Below the pieces are notes generated by a model. The model was not told the origin of the DNA. It made no database searches and worked only from the letters and a program-made list of their open reading frames with translations. The position numbers were made by a program, and so were the translations under genes. A stretch of 64,000 nt of DNA from Chitinophaga filiformis (GTDB lineage: Bacteria > Bacteroidota > Bacteroidia > Chitinophagales > Chitinophagaceae). Positions 8,362 through 17,476 of the stretch are shown piece by piece; within the stretch, counting starts at the first letter, position 1, and every line of letters begins with the position of its first letter. The stretch lies in NCBI RefSeq assembly GCF_900102545.1, contig NZ_FNBN01000016.1, positions 30,857-94,856 of the forward strand. Reading direction: 5' to 3'.

Positions 8362-9489
8362 TTGAAACGAATTTATTTTGATAATGCAGCCACCACGGCG
8401 CTGGATAAAGACGTGCTGGATGTGATGCTGCCTTACCTGACAGAAAAGTTTGGAAATCCTTCTTCCATCTATTCGTATGGCCGTGAAACAAGGCTGGCCA
8501 TCGAAAACGCACGTAAATCCGTTGCAAAGATCCTGAACGCACATCCGGGAGAGATCTTTTTTACCTCAGGCGGTACTGAAAGTACCAATACCGCGGTAAA
8601 CGCAGCTATCCACAACCTGGGTTGCAGGCATATCATTTCTTCTGAAATTGAGCACCATGCTACCCTCCACTCCGTGGAGCATGCCCATTCAAAAGACAAG
8701 ATCAGGCTGAGTAATGTAAGGCTGCAGCCCGATGGTCATGTGGATATGGCGCACCTGCGTGAGCTGCTGGCCAATTCTCCTGAACGCTGCCTGGTAAGCC
8801 TGATGCATGCCAACAACGAAATCGGCAACCTGCTGGATCTTCACGCAGTGGGTAACCTCTGCAAGGAATTTGACGCTATCTTCCATTCTGACACTGTACA
8901 GACAGTAGGACATTACGCTTTTGACCTGCGTAATACGCCTGTGCATTTCATCAATGGCTCTGGTCACAAGTTCCATGGCCCTAAAGGTGTAGGTATTCTT
9001 TACATCAATGAAAATGTAAAGATCACGCCGTTCATTCATGGCGGTGCACAGGAACGTAATATGCGTGCCGGTACTGAGAATGTATATGGTATTGTTGGTT
9101 TCGCCAAAGCGCTGGAACTGGCTACTGAGCACATGGAAGAACACAGTAAGTACATCAATGATCTGCGCATGTATATGATGGATCAGCTGAAACAACATAT
9201 ACCCGGTGTGAGCCATAATGGCGATCTCTATGGTCGCAGTCTGTACACAGTATTGAATGTGTCTTTCCCTAAAACGGAGAAGAGTGAAATGCTCCTTTTC
9301 AACCTGGACATCAACGGTATCTGTGCATCCGGCGGCAGTGCCTGTACTTCCGGCGCTGATGCAGGCTCTCACGTTATCCGCGCCATCAACAGTGATCCCA
9401 ACAGGATCGCCGTACGCTTCTCTTTCGCTAAAGACAATACGAAAGAAGAAATAGATGAAGTGATCACAAGACTGAAAGAGATTGTCTAA
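8362..9489 (+). CDS. Cysteine desulfurase (NifS/IscS-like)
   Basis: PLP-dependent enzyme releasing sulfur from cysteine for Fe-S clusters and thio-cofactors. Motifs are IYFDNAATT at the N-terminus, the PLP lysine in GSGHKFHGPKGVG, and the catalytic cysteine in ASGGSACTSGA. I prefer the TTG start at 8362 (reads MKRIYFDNAATTALD); an in-frame GTG at 8320 would add 14 poorly conserved residues. A -7-like GACATTTG at 8313-8320 overlaps that GTG and would exclude it if functional. The gene stands alone between two terminators, with no isc/suf genes beside it, so its dedicated acceptor is unknown. Confidence 0.9.
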   Translation: MKRIYFDNAATTALDKDVLDVMLPYLTEKFGNPSSIYSYGRETRLAIENARKSVAKILNAHPGEIFFTSGGTESTNTAVNAAIHNLGCRHIISSEIEHHATLHSVEHAHSKDKIRLSNVRLQPDGHVDMAHLRELLANSPERCLVSLMHANNEIGNLLDLHAVGNLCKEFDAIFHSDTVQTVGHYAFDLRNTPVHFINGSGHKFHGPKGVGILYINENVKITPFIHGGAQERNMRAGTENVYGIVGFAKALELATEHMEEHSKYINDLRMYMMDQLKQHIPGVSHNGDLYGRSLYTVLNVSFPKTEKSEMLLFNLDINGICASGGSACTSGADAGSHVIRAINSDPNRIAVRFSFAKDNTKEEIDEVITRLKEIV

Positions 9490-9518
9490 ACAATCATACT
9501 CCAATAGTTAATAAAAAG

Positions 9519-9556
9519 AAAACGGTAAAAAGCAGATGGCTCTTTACCGTTTCTTT
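9519..9556. terminator. Bidirectional terminator
   Basis: Stem AAACGGTAAA/TTTACCGTTT (9520-9552) with a T-run on the right and an A-run on the left, between the convergent cysteine desulfurase and LytTR genes. It can serve both. Confidence 0.8.
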
Positions 9557-9582
9557 TTTATGCTATTGATATTGCAGACTGA

Positions 9583-10293
9583 TTAACTGTTCCGGTTGAT
9601 CACATCATAGAACTTCTCCCTATAGCCATCACTGATAGGAATAGACTGGTTGGCGATCATCACGGTATTTTTCTCTACAGAATTGATCTTATTCAGCGAC
9701 ACAACATAAGAGCGATGCACCCTGATGAATTTATCTGCAGGTAAACGTGTTTCAAATGATTTGAGACTGCGCAGTGTAAGTACTGGCTGAAATGGTGTAT
9801 AAATTTTCGTATAATCTTTCAGTGCTTCGATGAATAAAATATCTTCCAGGTTGATCTTAATGATCTTGTATTCTGTCTTGATAAAGATGTAGTCATTAAC
9901 ATGCCCGTTGTTGCTGTCCCCGTTCTTCTGCTGAGACATACTTCTCAGTTCCAGGGCCTTGGTAGCGGCTCTGAGAAAACGCTCAAAGGGCACGGGTTTC
10001 AACAGGTAATCCACCACTTCAAGATCGAATCCTTCCAGCGCATACTCTCCATATGCAGTGGTAAAGATCACCATCGGCGGATACTTCAGGGATTTCATCA
10101 ACTGAATACCGGTAATATCCGGCATCTTAATATCGAGGAACAGCAGATCCACCCGCTCTTCCTGTAAAAAACGTAGCGCCTCCGTTGCATTCTCAAATGT
10201 GCCGACCAGCTGCAGGAAAGGAACTTTCCTGGCGAAGTCAGTAATTATTTCCAATGCCAGTGGTTCATCATCCACCGCTATGCACCTGATCAT
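9583..10293 (-). CDS. LytTR family response regulator
   Basis: Two-component response regulator of 236 residues. The N-terminal receiver domain has the acidic pair in AVDDEPLAL, phosphoacceptor Asp54 in LLFLDIKMPD and the conserved Thr/Lys in VIFTTAYGEYALEGF...DYLLKPV. The C-terminal LytTR DNA-binding domain (about 135-235) includes FIEALKDYTKIYT and FIRVHRSYVVSLNKI. Its start overlaps the partner kinase gene by 26 bp, so the pair is co-expressed. The target genes are not evident; the adjacent surface-protein genes are possible but unproven. Confidence 0.95.
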   Translation of the reverse strand: MIRCIAVDDEPLALEIITDFARKVPFLQLVGTFENATEALRFLQEERVDLLFLDIKMPDITGIQLMKSLKYPPMVIFTTAYGEYALEGFDLEVVDYLLKPVPFERFLRAATKALELRSMSQQKNGDSNNGHVNDYIFIKTEYKIIKINLEDILFIEALKDYTKIYTPFQPVLTLRSLKSFETRLPADKFIRVHRSYVVSLNKINSVEKNTVMIANQSIPISDGYREKFYDVINRNS

Positions 10294-11521
10294 TTTTCAA
10301 CACGATTTTTAAATCAACAATAAATTGGTTTTCTGATTCTGTGATTTCCAGATCATGGTCTCCGGTATACAATAGTTCCAACCGTTTACGCACATTCTGC
10401 AGGCCTATTCCCCCTTTCTCGGCCACACGCTTTCTGAAGCGACTGTTTTCTACTACCAGCCTCACCTGGTTTCTTTCGATAGCCAGGGCAATGGCAATGA
10501 AAGACGGTTCGGCATAACTGATCCCATGTTTAAAGGCATTCTCAACAAATGGCACCAGCAACATGGGCTCTATTTTCAATCCTACCGGATTTCCCTGCAC
10601 CGCATAATCCACTACTATATCGTCCGGTAATCTCAAACGTTGAATATCAATATAATCCTCCAGGTATTGCAGCTCCTGTTGCAGCTGCACTTTGTCTTCG
10701 TTAGAGTCATAAATCATGTACCGCATGATCGTAGACAGCTTGACGATGGCGTGTTCTGTCTGCGCGGAATGTTTATGCGCCAGGGAATAGATAGTGTTTA
10801 GACAGTTGAAAAGGAAGTGAGGATTAATCTGAGACTTTAAAAATTTTAATTCTGCGTTCAGATTCTCCACTTTCAGCGCCTCCCTTTGCTGTTCACTCTT
10901 AAACCATTCCTGTGCGATCTTGATAAAGCCGCTCATAAAAAGCATGAGCAATGCTGCAAAAACCGACTTCCGCAATATTTCCGGGAAAAGGATATAGTCG
11001 AGGAAAGACAGTTCACTTCGGGCATTGATAAATTCTCTTTTCCTGATCGAGTCATTCAGCGTAGCACCTGCATATACCGGAGTTATCCGTTCCTGGTATC
11101 TCGCCTTTGCATGCAGCCGGCCCTCCAGTAAATGGTACCGCATAAAGGGAGGTGGCGGAGCAAAACCCGCATCCCTATCCCTGTCTGGCGCTATCACCGT
11201 TTCCTGCGAGGCGAACGTTTTCCAGAAAACATACTCTGTAACTGCCTGTTGCATAATGATGAAGACCAGGGTCAATACAACAAAAGACAGATAGTAGACT
11301 ATTTTCTTTAATGTGAAAAACCGGGGGATCAGTACATAAAAATTGAGATAAAACAATCCTATGAGGAAGAGGTTATCAACTATTTCCCGGGCGAAGAACC
11401 AGGGATGCTGGATCTTGATCCGGTAGATAAAAAAAGGAAAAAACAGGAAACAGGTCCAAACCACAATATGTAGTCCTATATTGAATAACCGGTTCCTATA
11501 GAGTTGTTTTAAATTTATCAT
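10268..11521 (-). CDS. LytS-type sensor histidine kinase
   Basis: Membrane histidine kinase of the His_kinase (PF06580) class. Four hydrophobic segments lie in the N-terminal half, with an extracytoplasmic loop between the third and fourth. The phosphoacceptor motif is QINPHFLFNCLNTIYSLA. The ATPase N-box is PMLLVPFVENAFKHG, followed by a short glycine-rich GGIGLQNVRKRLELLY. I start at ATG 11521 (MINLKQLYRNRLFNIGLH). An in-frame ATG at 11656 would add a 45-residue extension that does not look family-like. The signal sensed is unknown. Confidence 0.92.
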   Translation of the reverse strand: MINLKQLYRNRLFNIGLHIVVWTCFLFFPFFIYRIKIQHPWFFAREIVDNLFLIGLFYLNFYVLIPRFFTLKKIVYYLSFVVLTLVFIIMQQAVTEYVFWKTFASQETVIAPDRDRDAGFAPPPPFMRYHLLEGRLHAKARYQERITPVYAGATLNDSIRKREFINARSELSFLDYILFPEILRKSVFAALLMLFMSGFIKIAQEWFKSEQQREALKVENLNAELKFLKSQINPHFLFNCLNTIYSLAHKHSAQTEHAIVKLSTIMRYMIYDSNEDKVQLQQELQYLEDYIDIQRLRLPDDIVVDYAVQGNPVGLKIEPMLLVPFVENAFKHGISYAEPSFIAIALAIERNQVRLVVENSRFRKRVAEKGGIGLQNVRKRLELLYTGDHDLEITESENQFIVDLKIVLKNDQVHSGG

Positions 11522-11699
11522 GTAGCCCAAAAGCGCGATAAACTTACACTCAATTCCCGTAAAGAGGCTGTTAAAATTTGTTAAGCGTAGTAAAAGGAAT
11601 GTTAAAATTTCCGGGGAACAAAAAGTCTCTATGGCCAAATACAGTACTATGGCCAATATTAATATAAGTTACAATATATCTACCGGGGAGCTTTTAGTG

Positions 11700-12086
11700 C
11701 TACTCTACACCGGCTATTTTCATGTCAAGTAGTTCCTGCCTGGTTAGGTCCGGTAGTCCTCCGGGATTTTTCCTAAGCTTGGCGGCTAGGAGTTCACCCA
11801 CTTTCCTGGCATCGGCCTCTGTTTTAAAAGGCGTTCTGCCCATAATCACGGGTATGAAAGGTTGTTCAATGTAATTGTGAGACCCTTTATTGATCTTGAA
11901 GCCCCATCCTCCCCCTTCGGGTTGAAACGTAACTACCGCAATGCTGTCGTGCATTGCGGTAGCTGGCGCCTCTTCAATATGTTCAGTTCTTTCTGTTTGT
12001 TTTGACGGCTGCTGACAGGCTGTAAAGAACAGCGTGGCTGCCAGTACCGGCATACTCACAATAAGAATAGACTTGTAATTAGTCAT
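11700..12086 (-). CDS. DUF4907 family lipoprotein
   Basis: Small 128-residue lipoprotein: signal MTNYKSILIVSMPVLAATLF with lipobox FFTAC, then a Glu/Thr-rich linker and one folded domain (VVTFQPEGGGWGFKI...PFKTEADARKVGELLAAKL...LPDLTRQELLDM). This matches the uncharacterised DUF4907 family of Bacteroidota. The start ATG at 12086 lies inside the end of the kelch gene (8-bp overlap), which favours it over an ATG at 12128 and implies translational coupling. Function unknown; probably an envelope partner of the kelch protein. Confidence 0.8.
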   Translation of the reverse strand: MTNYKSILIVSMPVLAATLFFTACQQPSKQTERTEHIEEAPATAMHDSIAVVTFQPEGGGWGFKINKGSHNYIEQPFIPVIMGRTPFKTEADARKVGELLAAKLRKNPGGLPDLTRQELLDMKIAGVE

Positions 12087-13098
12087 TAGTATCATTTTCC
12101 TGATCTGGGAAGAATTCGAACAGATCATCCAGGTAAGTGCTGGAAGAATAACCAGTACCTACGAAACCTTTTCCTTTAACAGTAAAGCCTACTGCTGAAG
12201 TACGGCTTGCACCATCGAAAGCAGTCTTTTCAGTCCAACGGTCGTTGATTGGATCATACTCCCAGGTAGTAGCGCTTGAACCGGTAGTCAGATAACCTTT
12301 GTTATTGATCACAAATGCCACAGCACCATAACGGGCGATGGAAGAATAGTCATCATCGAAAGAATCATCTGTAGCGTTTTCGATCTTAGCTTTCTCATTC
12401 CACTGGTCGTGGTCAGCATCATATGAATACATACGGGTAGGAGTTGTACCTGCACCGGAACCGGTTACCACGTATGCGCTATCGCCAATCACGAAAGCAA
12501 CAGCCTGTCTTCTTTTATCTTTCAGAGAGTTAGCTGGTGACCAGGTGTTGCTGGAAGGGTTATATTTATAGAAATCGCTCATGTTGTTACCGCCATCATA
12601 GCCGGTACCTACATAACCCATACCTTTTAAACCGAAACCTACTGCGTAGTAGCGGCCAGTGCCAGGAAAATCAGCTCTGCTCTCCCAGCTGTTGGTAGCA
12701 GGATCGTATGCCCAGGTGTCTTTCAGTGTTTTCAGGTCGGAATCGCTACCGGTTGTTACATAACCTTTACCAGCTGCGGCGAAAGCTGCGGCACCGGTAC
12801 GGGAAAGATCTCTGGTAGGATCATTTTTATCCGCCATAGTCGCTATTATGGTCCAGTTATCCTTTACCGGATCATATTTATAAAAAGAACTTAACCAGGT
12901 ACCACCATCAACACCACTGGTGCCAGTTCCTACATACGCTGTATCACCGATCACAAAGCTCACTGCTTCCCTTCTGGCGTCTCCCTGGTAATCTGCCCTT
13001 CTTACCCAGTTACCCAGCTTAGTCGTGTCGTCGCTTGATGAACAGGAGGCCAATGTAAGTACTGCCAGTCCCAGAAAACATACTTTTAAATAGCGCAT
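12079..13098 (-). CDS. Kelch-repeat lipoprotein
   Basis: Surface or periplasmic lipoprotein of 339 residues. Signal MRYLKVCFLGLAVLTLASC with the lipobox cysteine at about residue 19, followed by a serine/aspartate stretch. The rest is six to seven kelch-like blades that repeat the pattern R..AVGF...GKGYVGTG.....DFYKYDP..N.W, predicting a beta-propeller. No catalytic residues are recognisable; a binding role is likely. It overlaps the DUF4907 gene. The DUF4270/outer-membrane pair diverges from the other side of the 13.1-13.35 kb gap, so the four genes may form one surface module. That 251-bp gap shows no promoter I can defend. Confidence 0.88.
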   Translation of the reverse strand: MRYLKVCFLGLAVLTLASCSSSDDTTKLGNWVRRADYQGDARREAVSFVIGDTAYVGTGTSGVDGGTWLSSFYKYDPVKDNWTIIATMADKNDPTRDLSRTGAAAFAAAGKGYVTTGSDSDLKTLKDTWAYDPATNSWESRADFPGTGRYYAVGFGLKGMGYVGTGYDGGNNMSDFYKYNPSSNTWSPANSLKDKRRQAVAFVIGDSAYVVTGSGAGTTPTRMYSYDADHDQWNEKAKIENATDDSFDDDYSSIARYGAVAFVINNKGYLTTGSSATTWEYDPINDRWTEKTAFDGASRTSAVGFTVKGKGFVGTGYSSSTYLDDLFEFFPDQENDTND

Positions 13099-13349
13099 AA
13101 GTTATTTTTACTTTTTTAATAGCTGCCAAAATTATCCGCACTTATTTAAGCTCAATCACGAAATAGATGTTTGGGGACTTTTGACAGACAAATCAGGTCT
13201 TTTTATCTGCCAACTGGTTTTTTACCATGTACAGCACCTTGCTACCCCAGCAGTAGCACAAAGAGTGCCGAAGGTTATTCGTCGATAAAAAGAGCCTGTT
13301 CGCATATTAAATCAGCGTGAAGTTGGGTTCCTGTCTAAAATTGCGCTCC

Positions 13350-14684
13350 ATGAATAAAAGTATCCGCGCCAAAGTGGCCTGTAAATACCTGGTTTGTGCA
13401 TTATTGATCACTGGCGCCGCCGCCTGTGATAAGGAGGGTTTTGTATATGATAATATCACAGATGAGAATGGTACGGAATTTCTGGTAACAGATACCATTA
13501 CCATGAGCATGAGCACGGCGTACCTGGATTCTGTTCCTACATCAAATCTTGGCGTAGCCCTCTGTGGTACTGCCGACGATCCGTTCTTCGGAAAAATTTC
13601 AACTACTTCATACTGGCAACTAAAAGCCTTTAGCGGTACTGCTGTTCCTGACAGGGCTATTTTTGACTCCCTTATATTATTGGTGCATCCTAAAACAGAC
13701 TTTTATGGTGATACTACCCTGACCCAGCACCTGGAAGTATACCGTGTGCAGGAGGAGATCAAAAGGCTCGGAAACAGCACTTTCATGTATAGTCGTGCCT
13801 CATTCGCCACAGATCCTACCCCACTGGGTAGCAGGCAAATGAAGATACGTCCTCACCGTGACTCCGTATTTAAAATAAGACTGGATGACGTATTGGGAAA
13901 AGAGTTCTTTGCGCTCTGCGATAAAAACTCGCAAACCATTACCAATCAGCTCCAGTTCAACAAATACTTTAAAGGCCTTGCACTGAAGCCAGGCGCCAAC
14001 AGCCAGGTGATCAACTCTTTCAGGGCAGACGATTCCCTGAACCTGCGCCTTTTCTATCACACTACTCCGGGTGAGATTGTACAGGCATACATTGACTTCC
14101 CTGTTTATAATACATCTGTACAGTTCAATCATGTTGATGTGCAACGCCCTTCAGGCTCTCCGCTGGCCACATTGAGTCCGAGCAAGAAGTTGCTGCCTTC
14201 TACTGAAGCAGACAACAGGCTGTTTGTGCAACCGCTGACGAACATCATCGGTCGTATCGACTTCCCTTATCTGCACACGTTCAACCAGCTGAGCAAGTTT
14301 TCAAAGATTATGCGGGCTACGCTCACCGTAAGACCGGAAAAAGCGACCTACAAATATCCATACACTCTTCCTAACAGAATGGTACTTGGCGTTATCAAAG
14401 ATGGCAATGTTATAGAGGATACACTTGTTTCACCGACCACTGGCGGCGTACAATATGGTAACCTCGTACTTGATCCTATCTATAATCAGACAACCGCCTA
14501 TACTTACGATATTACCAATTATTGCATTGCACAATTAAACAGTACTGATAATTCGCGAAGAGGACTGGCATTGCTGCCTCCGAGATCGGCTGGTCTTGGT
14601 ACATTTGACCGTGCCATCCTGGGCGACAACAGGAATACGAAAAGCAGGATTACAGTTCAGATTTATTACCTGCGGTATAAATAA
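13350..14684 (+). CDS. DUF4270 family lipoprotein
   Basis: Secreted lipoprotein of about 444 residues belonging to the Bacteroidota-specific DUF4270 family (function unknown). I start at ATG 13350: MNKSIRAKVACKYLVCALLI followed by TGAAAC as the lipobox. An upstream in-frame GTG at 13317 would place 11 extra residues before this signal. Family features include VTDTITMSMSTAYLDSVPTS near the N-terminus, a DSLILLVHPKTDFYGDTTLTQHLEVY strand pair cut here into FDSLILLVHPK and DTTLTQHLEVY, and a C-terminal RRGLALLPP. Its stop overlaps the next gene's ATG (TAATG), so the two are translationally coupled. Confidence 0.85.
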   Translation: MNKSIRAKVACKYLVCALLITGAAACDKEGFVYDNITDENGTEFLVTDTITMSMSTAYLDSVPTSNLGVALCGTADDPFFGKISTTSYWQLKAFSGTAVPDRAIFDSLILLVHPKTDFYGDTTLTQHLEVYRVQEEIKRLGNSTFMYSRASFATDPTPLGSRQMKIRPHRDSVFKIRLDDVLGKEFFALCDKNSQTITNQLQFNKYFKGLALKPGANSQVINSFRADDSLNLRLFYHTTPGEIVQAYIDFPVYNTSVQFNHVDVQRPSGSPLATLSPSKKLLPSTEADNRLFVQPLTNIIGRIDFPYLHTFNQLSKFSKIMRATLTVRPEKATYKYPYTLPNRMVLGVIKDGNVIEDTLVSPTTGGVQYGNLVLDPIYNQTTAYTYDITNYCIAQLNSTDNSRRGLALLPPRSAGLGTFDRAILGDNRNTKSRITVQIYYLRYK

Positions 14685-15937
14685 TGCAATCAAGAATTGA
14701 CTACATGAAGCGATTACAATATACGACCGGCTTATGCGGCCTGATGCTTTTACTGGGCGCAAAGGCTATGGCACAACACGGTATCAATTCACTCTATTCT
14801 GCCTACGCCATCGGCGACCAGGAGGAGCATGATTACACCCGCAACTTTGGTCTCGGCAGTACCGGTATCGGCCGCCGTTCAGATTTCTATCTCAATGAAC
14901 TGAACCCGGCCTCCTATTCCGCCATACCACGTCAGAATTTCATGTTTGACGTATCCCTGCGTGCACAGACCATTGGTTACAAAGATGCTGGTAGTCTGAA
15001 CAGCCGGGCGGGTGATGTAAACATCAAACGACTGGCAATGGGTTTCAAGGTGAACAACAGATGGGGTATGAGCGCCGGCTTCGGACAGTTCAGCAACGTT
15101 GACTATAAACTGATCTCTACCACATTTATAGACACATCTCCCCAGACTACCACGACAGAAGGTACTGGTGGCGTTTATAAAGCGTATATCTCCAATGGGG
15201 TAAGACTGACAAAAAACTTCTCCATCGGTGTATCCACCAACTTCCTGTTCGGTCCCAACAACGTAACAGAGAACATTGGCGGAGATACTGTATCTACCAA
15301 GATCCAGCGTTACGCATTTAATACCAATTTCAATACCGGTATCCTGTATTCCGGTATGATAGGTAAGAACTGGATGCTGGGCCTCGGTGCTACATACCGT
15401 TTCAAAACAAAATTAAGCTACGAGAAAAAGCTGATCGTACAGAACGCGTCAGAAACCACGCTCTTCGAAGACGATCTGGCAAAGGAAAAATATACATTAC
15501 CTGAGCAGTTTGGTGGTGGTATTTCACTCACCAACGGTAGCGTAACATGGGTAGCCGACATGCGCAAACAAATGTGGACCGACAGCCGCATCGTAAACGC
15601 CAAATACAGGCTTACCAATTCTGAGCGCTACTCTACCGGTCTCGAATATGCGTTCAAACGTAAGTATGGCACTCAACAGGCAGAAGGTATTGTAGTACAG
15701 GCAGGTTTCTCTTATTATAAATCATACCTGATCGTCAATAATAACCAGATCAAGGATGTGGCAGGTACCGCCGGCATCTCCATCCCGGCTAAATCCAATA
15801 TGCTCCGTTATTATATAGGTGTTGAAGTAGGTCAGCGCGGTACTACCAGCGGCGGACTTATCAAAGAGACTTACGTGAACGGCGTGTTCCACTTCTCATT
15901 GAGAGATATCTGGTTCCTGCGCAGAACATACGATTGA
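14684..15937 (+). CDS. Putative outer-membrane beta-barrel protein
   Basis: A 417-residue exported protein. Signal peptide MKRLQYTTGLCGLMLLLGAKAMAQ (from Met8); the ATG at 14684 overlaps the preceding stop, while ATG 14705 would give the bare signal. The mature part has alternating amphipathic strands, many Tyr/Asn/Gly residues (FGLGSTGIGRRSDFYLNELNPASY) and a C-terminal strand ending in aromatics (WFLRRTYD), typical of an outer-membrane barrel. No transporter family can be named. Coupling with DUF4270 suggests that the lipoprotein and barrel act together at the outer membrane. A perfect palindromic terminator follows. Confidence 0.75.
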   Translation: MQSRIDYMKRLQYTTGLCGLMLLLGAKAMAQHGINSLYSAYAIGDQEEHDYTRNFGLGSTGIGRRSDFYLNELNPASYSAIPRQNFMFDVSLRAQTIGYKDAGSLNSRAGDVNIKRLAMGFKVNNRWGMSAGFGQFSNVDYKLISTTFIDTSPQTTTTEGTGGVYKAYISNGVRLTKNFSIGVSTNFLFGPNNVTENIGGDTVSTKIQRYAFNTNFNTGILYSGMIGKNWMLGLGATYRFKTKLSYEKKLIVQNASETTLFEDDLAKEKYTLPEQFGGGISLTNGSVTWVADMRKQMWTDSRIVNAKYRLTNSERYSTGLEYAFKRKYGTQQAEGIVVQAGFSYYKSYLIVNNNQIKDVAGTAGISIPAKSNMLRYYIGVEVGQRGTTSGGLIKETYVNGVFHFSLRDIWFLRRTYD

Positions 15938-15964
15938 TCTGAGCTGACGGATAACGAAATAGTT

Positions 15965-15995
15965 AAAGCCCATAGCATATGCTATGGGCTTTTTT
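15965..15995. terminator. Palindromic intrinsic terminator
   Basis: A perfect 28-nt palindrome (15965-15992, centred on CATATG, ends AAAGCCC/GGGCTTT) followed by a T-run on the plus strand. It lies between the outer-membrane gene and the convergent GH1 gene and can act in both directions. Confidence 0.9.
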
Positions 15996-17374
15996 CATGT
16001 CTTTTTCCCGGATACCAGTTCCTTATGCAACAACTCCCGGAACCAATATCCTGACCTTTTTATCGTTCTGCGTTGTGTTTCAGGATCCACATGTACCAAC
16101 CCGAAGCGGGCCCTGTATCCTTCAGCCCATTCAAAATTATCAGTAAGTGTCCATGCAAAATACCCTTCTACAGGTATGCCCTCCCGCTTCGCTTTTAATA
16201 CGCCCAACAGGTATTCTTCAAAATAGCTGACACGCTCCTTATCATCTATTTTCCCTTCGTTCATAACATCCGTAAAGGAAGCCCCGCTTTCGGTTACTAT
16301 CAGCTTCTTAACACCTTCGTAGGCAGCAAACTGCTTCAGGATGGCATATAATCCTTCACCACTGATCTCCCACCCCAGACCTGTTGTCGGTACGCGGCGG
16401 GCTTTAGGCTTGACTTCCGAAATACCTACTACCGGCATAAAAGCATTTCTGCGTATCACCAGCGGAAAGTAGTTCTGCACACCGATAAAATCAAAATCGA
16501 ATGATAACTGATCCCAGTCACGCCAGAGGGCATACCGCCTTTCAATACGACGCAACAGGGGAAAATCATCCACCGGATATCCCATTCCAAGCACCGGCTC
16601 GAGGAACAGGCGGTTAAACAATGCGTCAGCCTTCTTTGCAGCCTGTATATCGGCCTCCTGCTGTGAATACGGGTAAATATAAGAGCAGGACAATGTAGTC
16701 CCTATATTGGCTCCTTTTACGGCTTCCCTGATCACCTTTGCTCCGGCAGCCTGTGCCAGTAATACATGATGAACAGCAGGCAGGAAATAGGACAAGCCGA
16801 ATTTTCCGGGTGCATGTACTCCCAGCATATATCCCAGTGAAGTAAAACCAAATGGCTCATTCATCACCACCCAGTTCTTTACTTTGTCGCCATATGCCTG
16901 CATGCATATCCGCACATATTCCTCGAATGCAAAGATCACTCCACGGTGACACCAGCCTCCTTTCAATTCCAGGGCATGTGGCAGGTCCCAGTGATAAAGT
17001 GTAATGTAGGGTGTTATTCCCTCTTCCAGGCAGGCGTCTATTACACGATGATAAAAAGCGATACCTGCGGGATTAACGGCTCCTGTACCCTGCGGCAGTA
17101 TACGTGGCCAGGAAATGGAAAAGCGGAATACATCAAATCCCAGTTGTTTCGCCAACCGGATATCCTCCCGGTAGCGGTTATAGAAGTCGTTGGCTATCTG
17201 TGCATGGGAGCCATCCTTGATCTTGCCTTTTTTGGCGGTAAATTCATCCCAGATAGACCTGCCCTTACCATCAACATCACAGGCTCCTTCATTCTGAAAA
17301 GCCGAAATGGCCACTCCCCACAAGAAGTGCTCTCCAAAATCCTGACGGCTGAAAGGCGCGGTAAATAGTTCCAT
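15995..17374 (-). CDS. GH1 family beta-glucosidase
   Basis: Retaining glycoside hydrolase family 1 enzyme, probably a beta-glucosidase or beta-galactosidase. Without a signal peptide it is probably cytoplasmic. The 459 residues show the GH1 N-terminal signature FLWGVAISAFQNEGA, the acid/base motif WVVMNEPFGF and the nucleophile motif LIVTESGASF (ESG replaces the usual ENG). Near the C-terminus, WAEGYRARFGLVHVD is also typical. It is monocistronic, convergent with the outer-membrane gene and divergent from the FGE-like gene. The natural substrate cannot be deduced. Confidence 0.92.
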   Translation of the reverse strand: MELFTAPFSRQDFGEHFLWGVAISAFQNEGACDVDGKGRSIWDEFTAKKGKIKDGSHAQIANDFYNRYREDIRLAKQLGFDVFRFSISWPRILPQGTGAVNPAGIAFYHRVIDACLEEGITPYITLYHWDLPHALELKGGWCHRGVIFAFEEYVRICMQAYGDKVKNWVVMNEPFGFTSLGYMLGVHAPGKFGLSYFLPAVHHVLLAQAAGAKVIREAVKGANIGTTLSCSYIYPYSQQEADIQAAKKADALFNRLFLEPVLGMGYPVDDFPLLRRIERRYALWRDWDQLSFDFDFIGVQNYFPLVIRRNAFMPVVGISEVKPKARRVPTTGLGWEISGEGLYAILKQFAAYEGVKKLIVTESGASFTDVMNEGKIDDKERVSYFEEYLLGVLKAKREGIPVEGYFAWTLTDNFEWAEGYRARFGLVHVDPETQRRTIKRSGYWFRELLHKELVSGKKT

Positions 17375-17476
17375 AGCTAAAACAAGGATGCAGTTTACAA
17401 TAGTTTATTTGTATAGCTGATTATTTAATTGTTAAGAGGCCTGAAATTTAACATACAAAATGACGATCTTAGGCAA

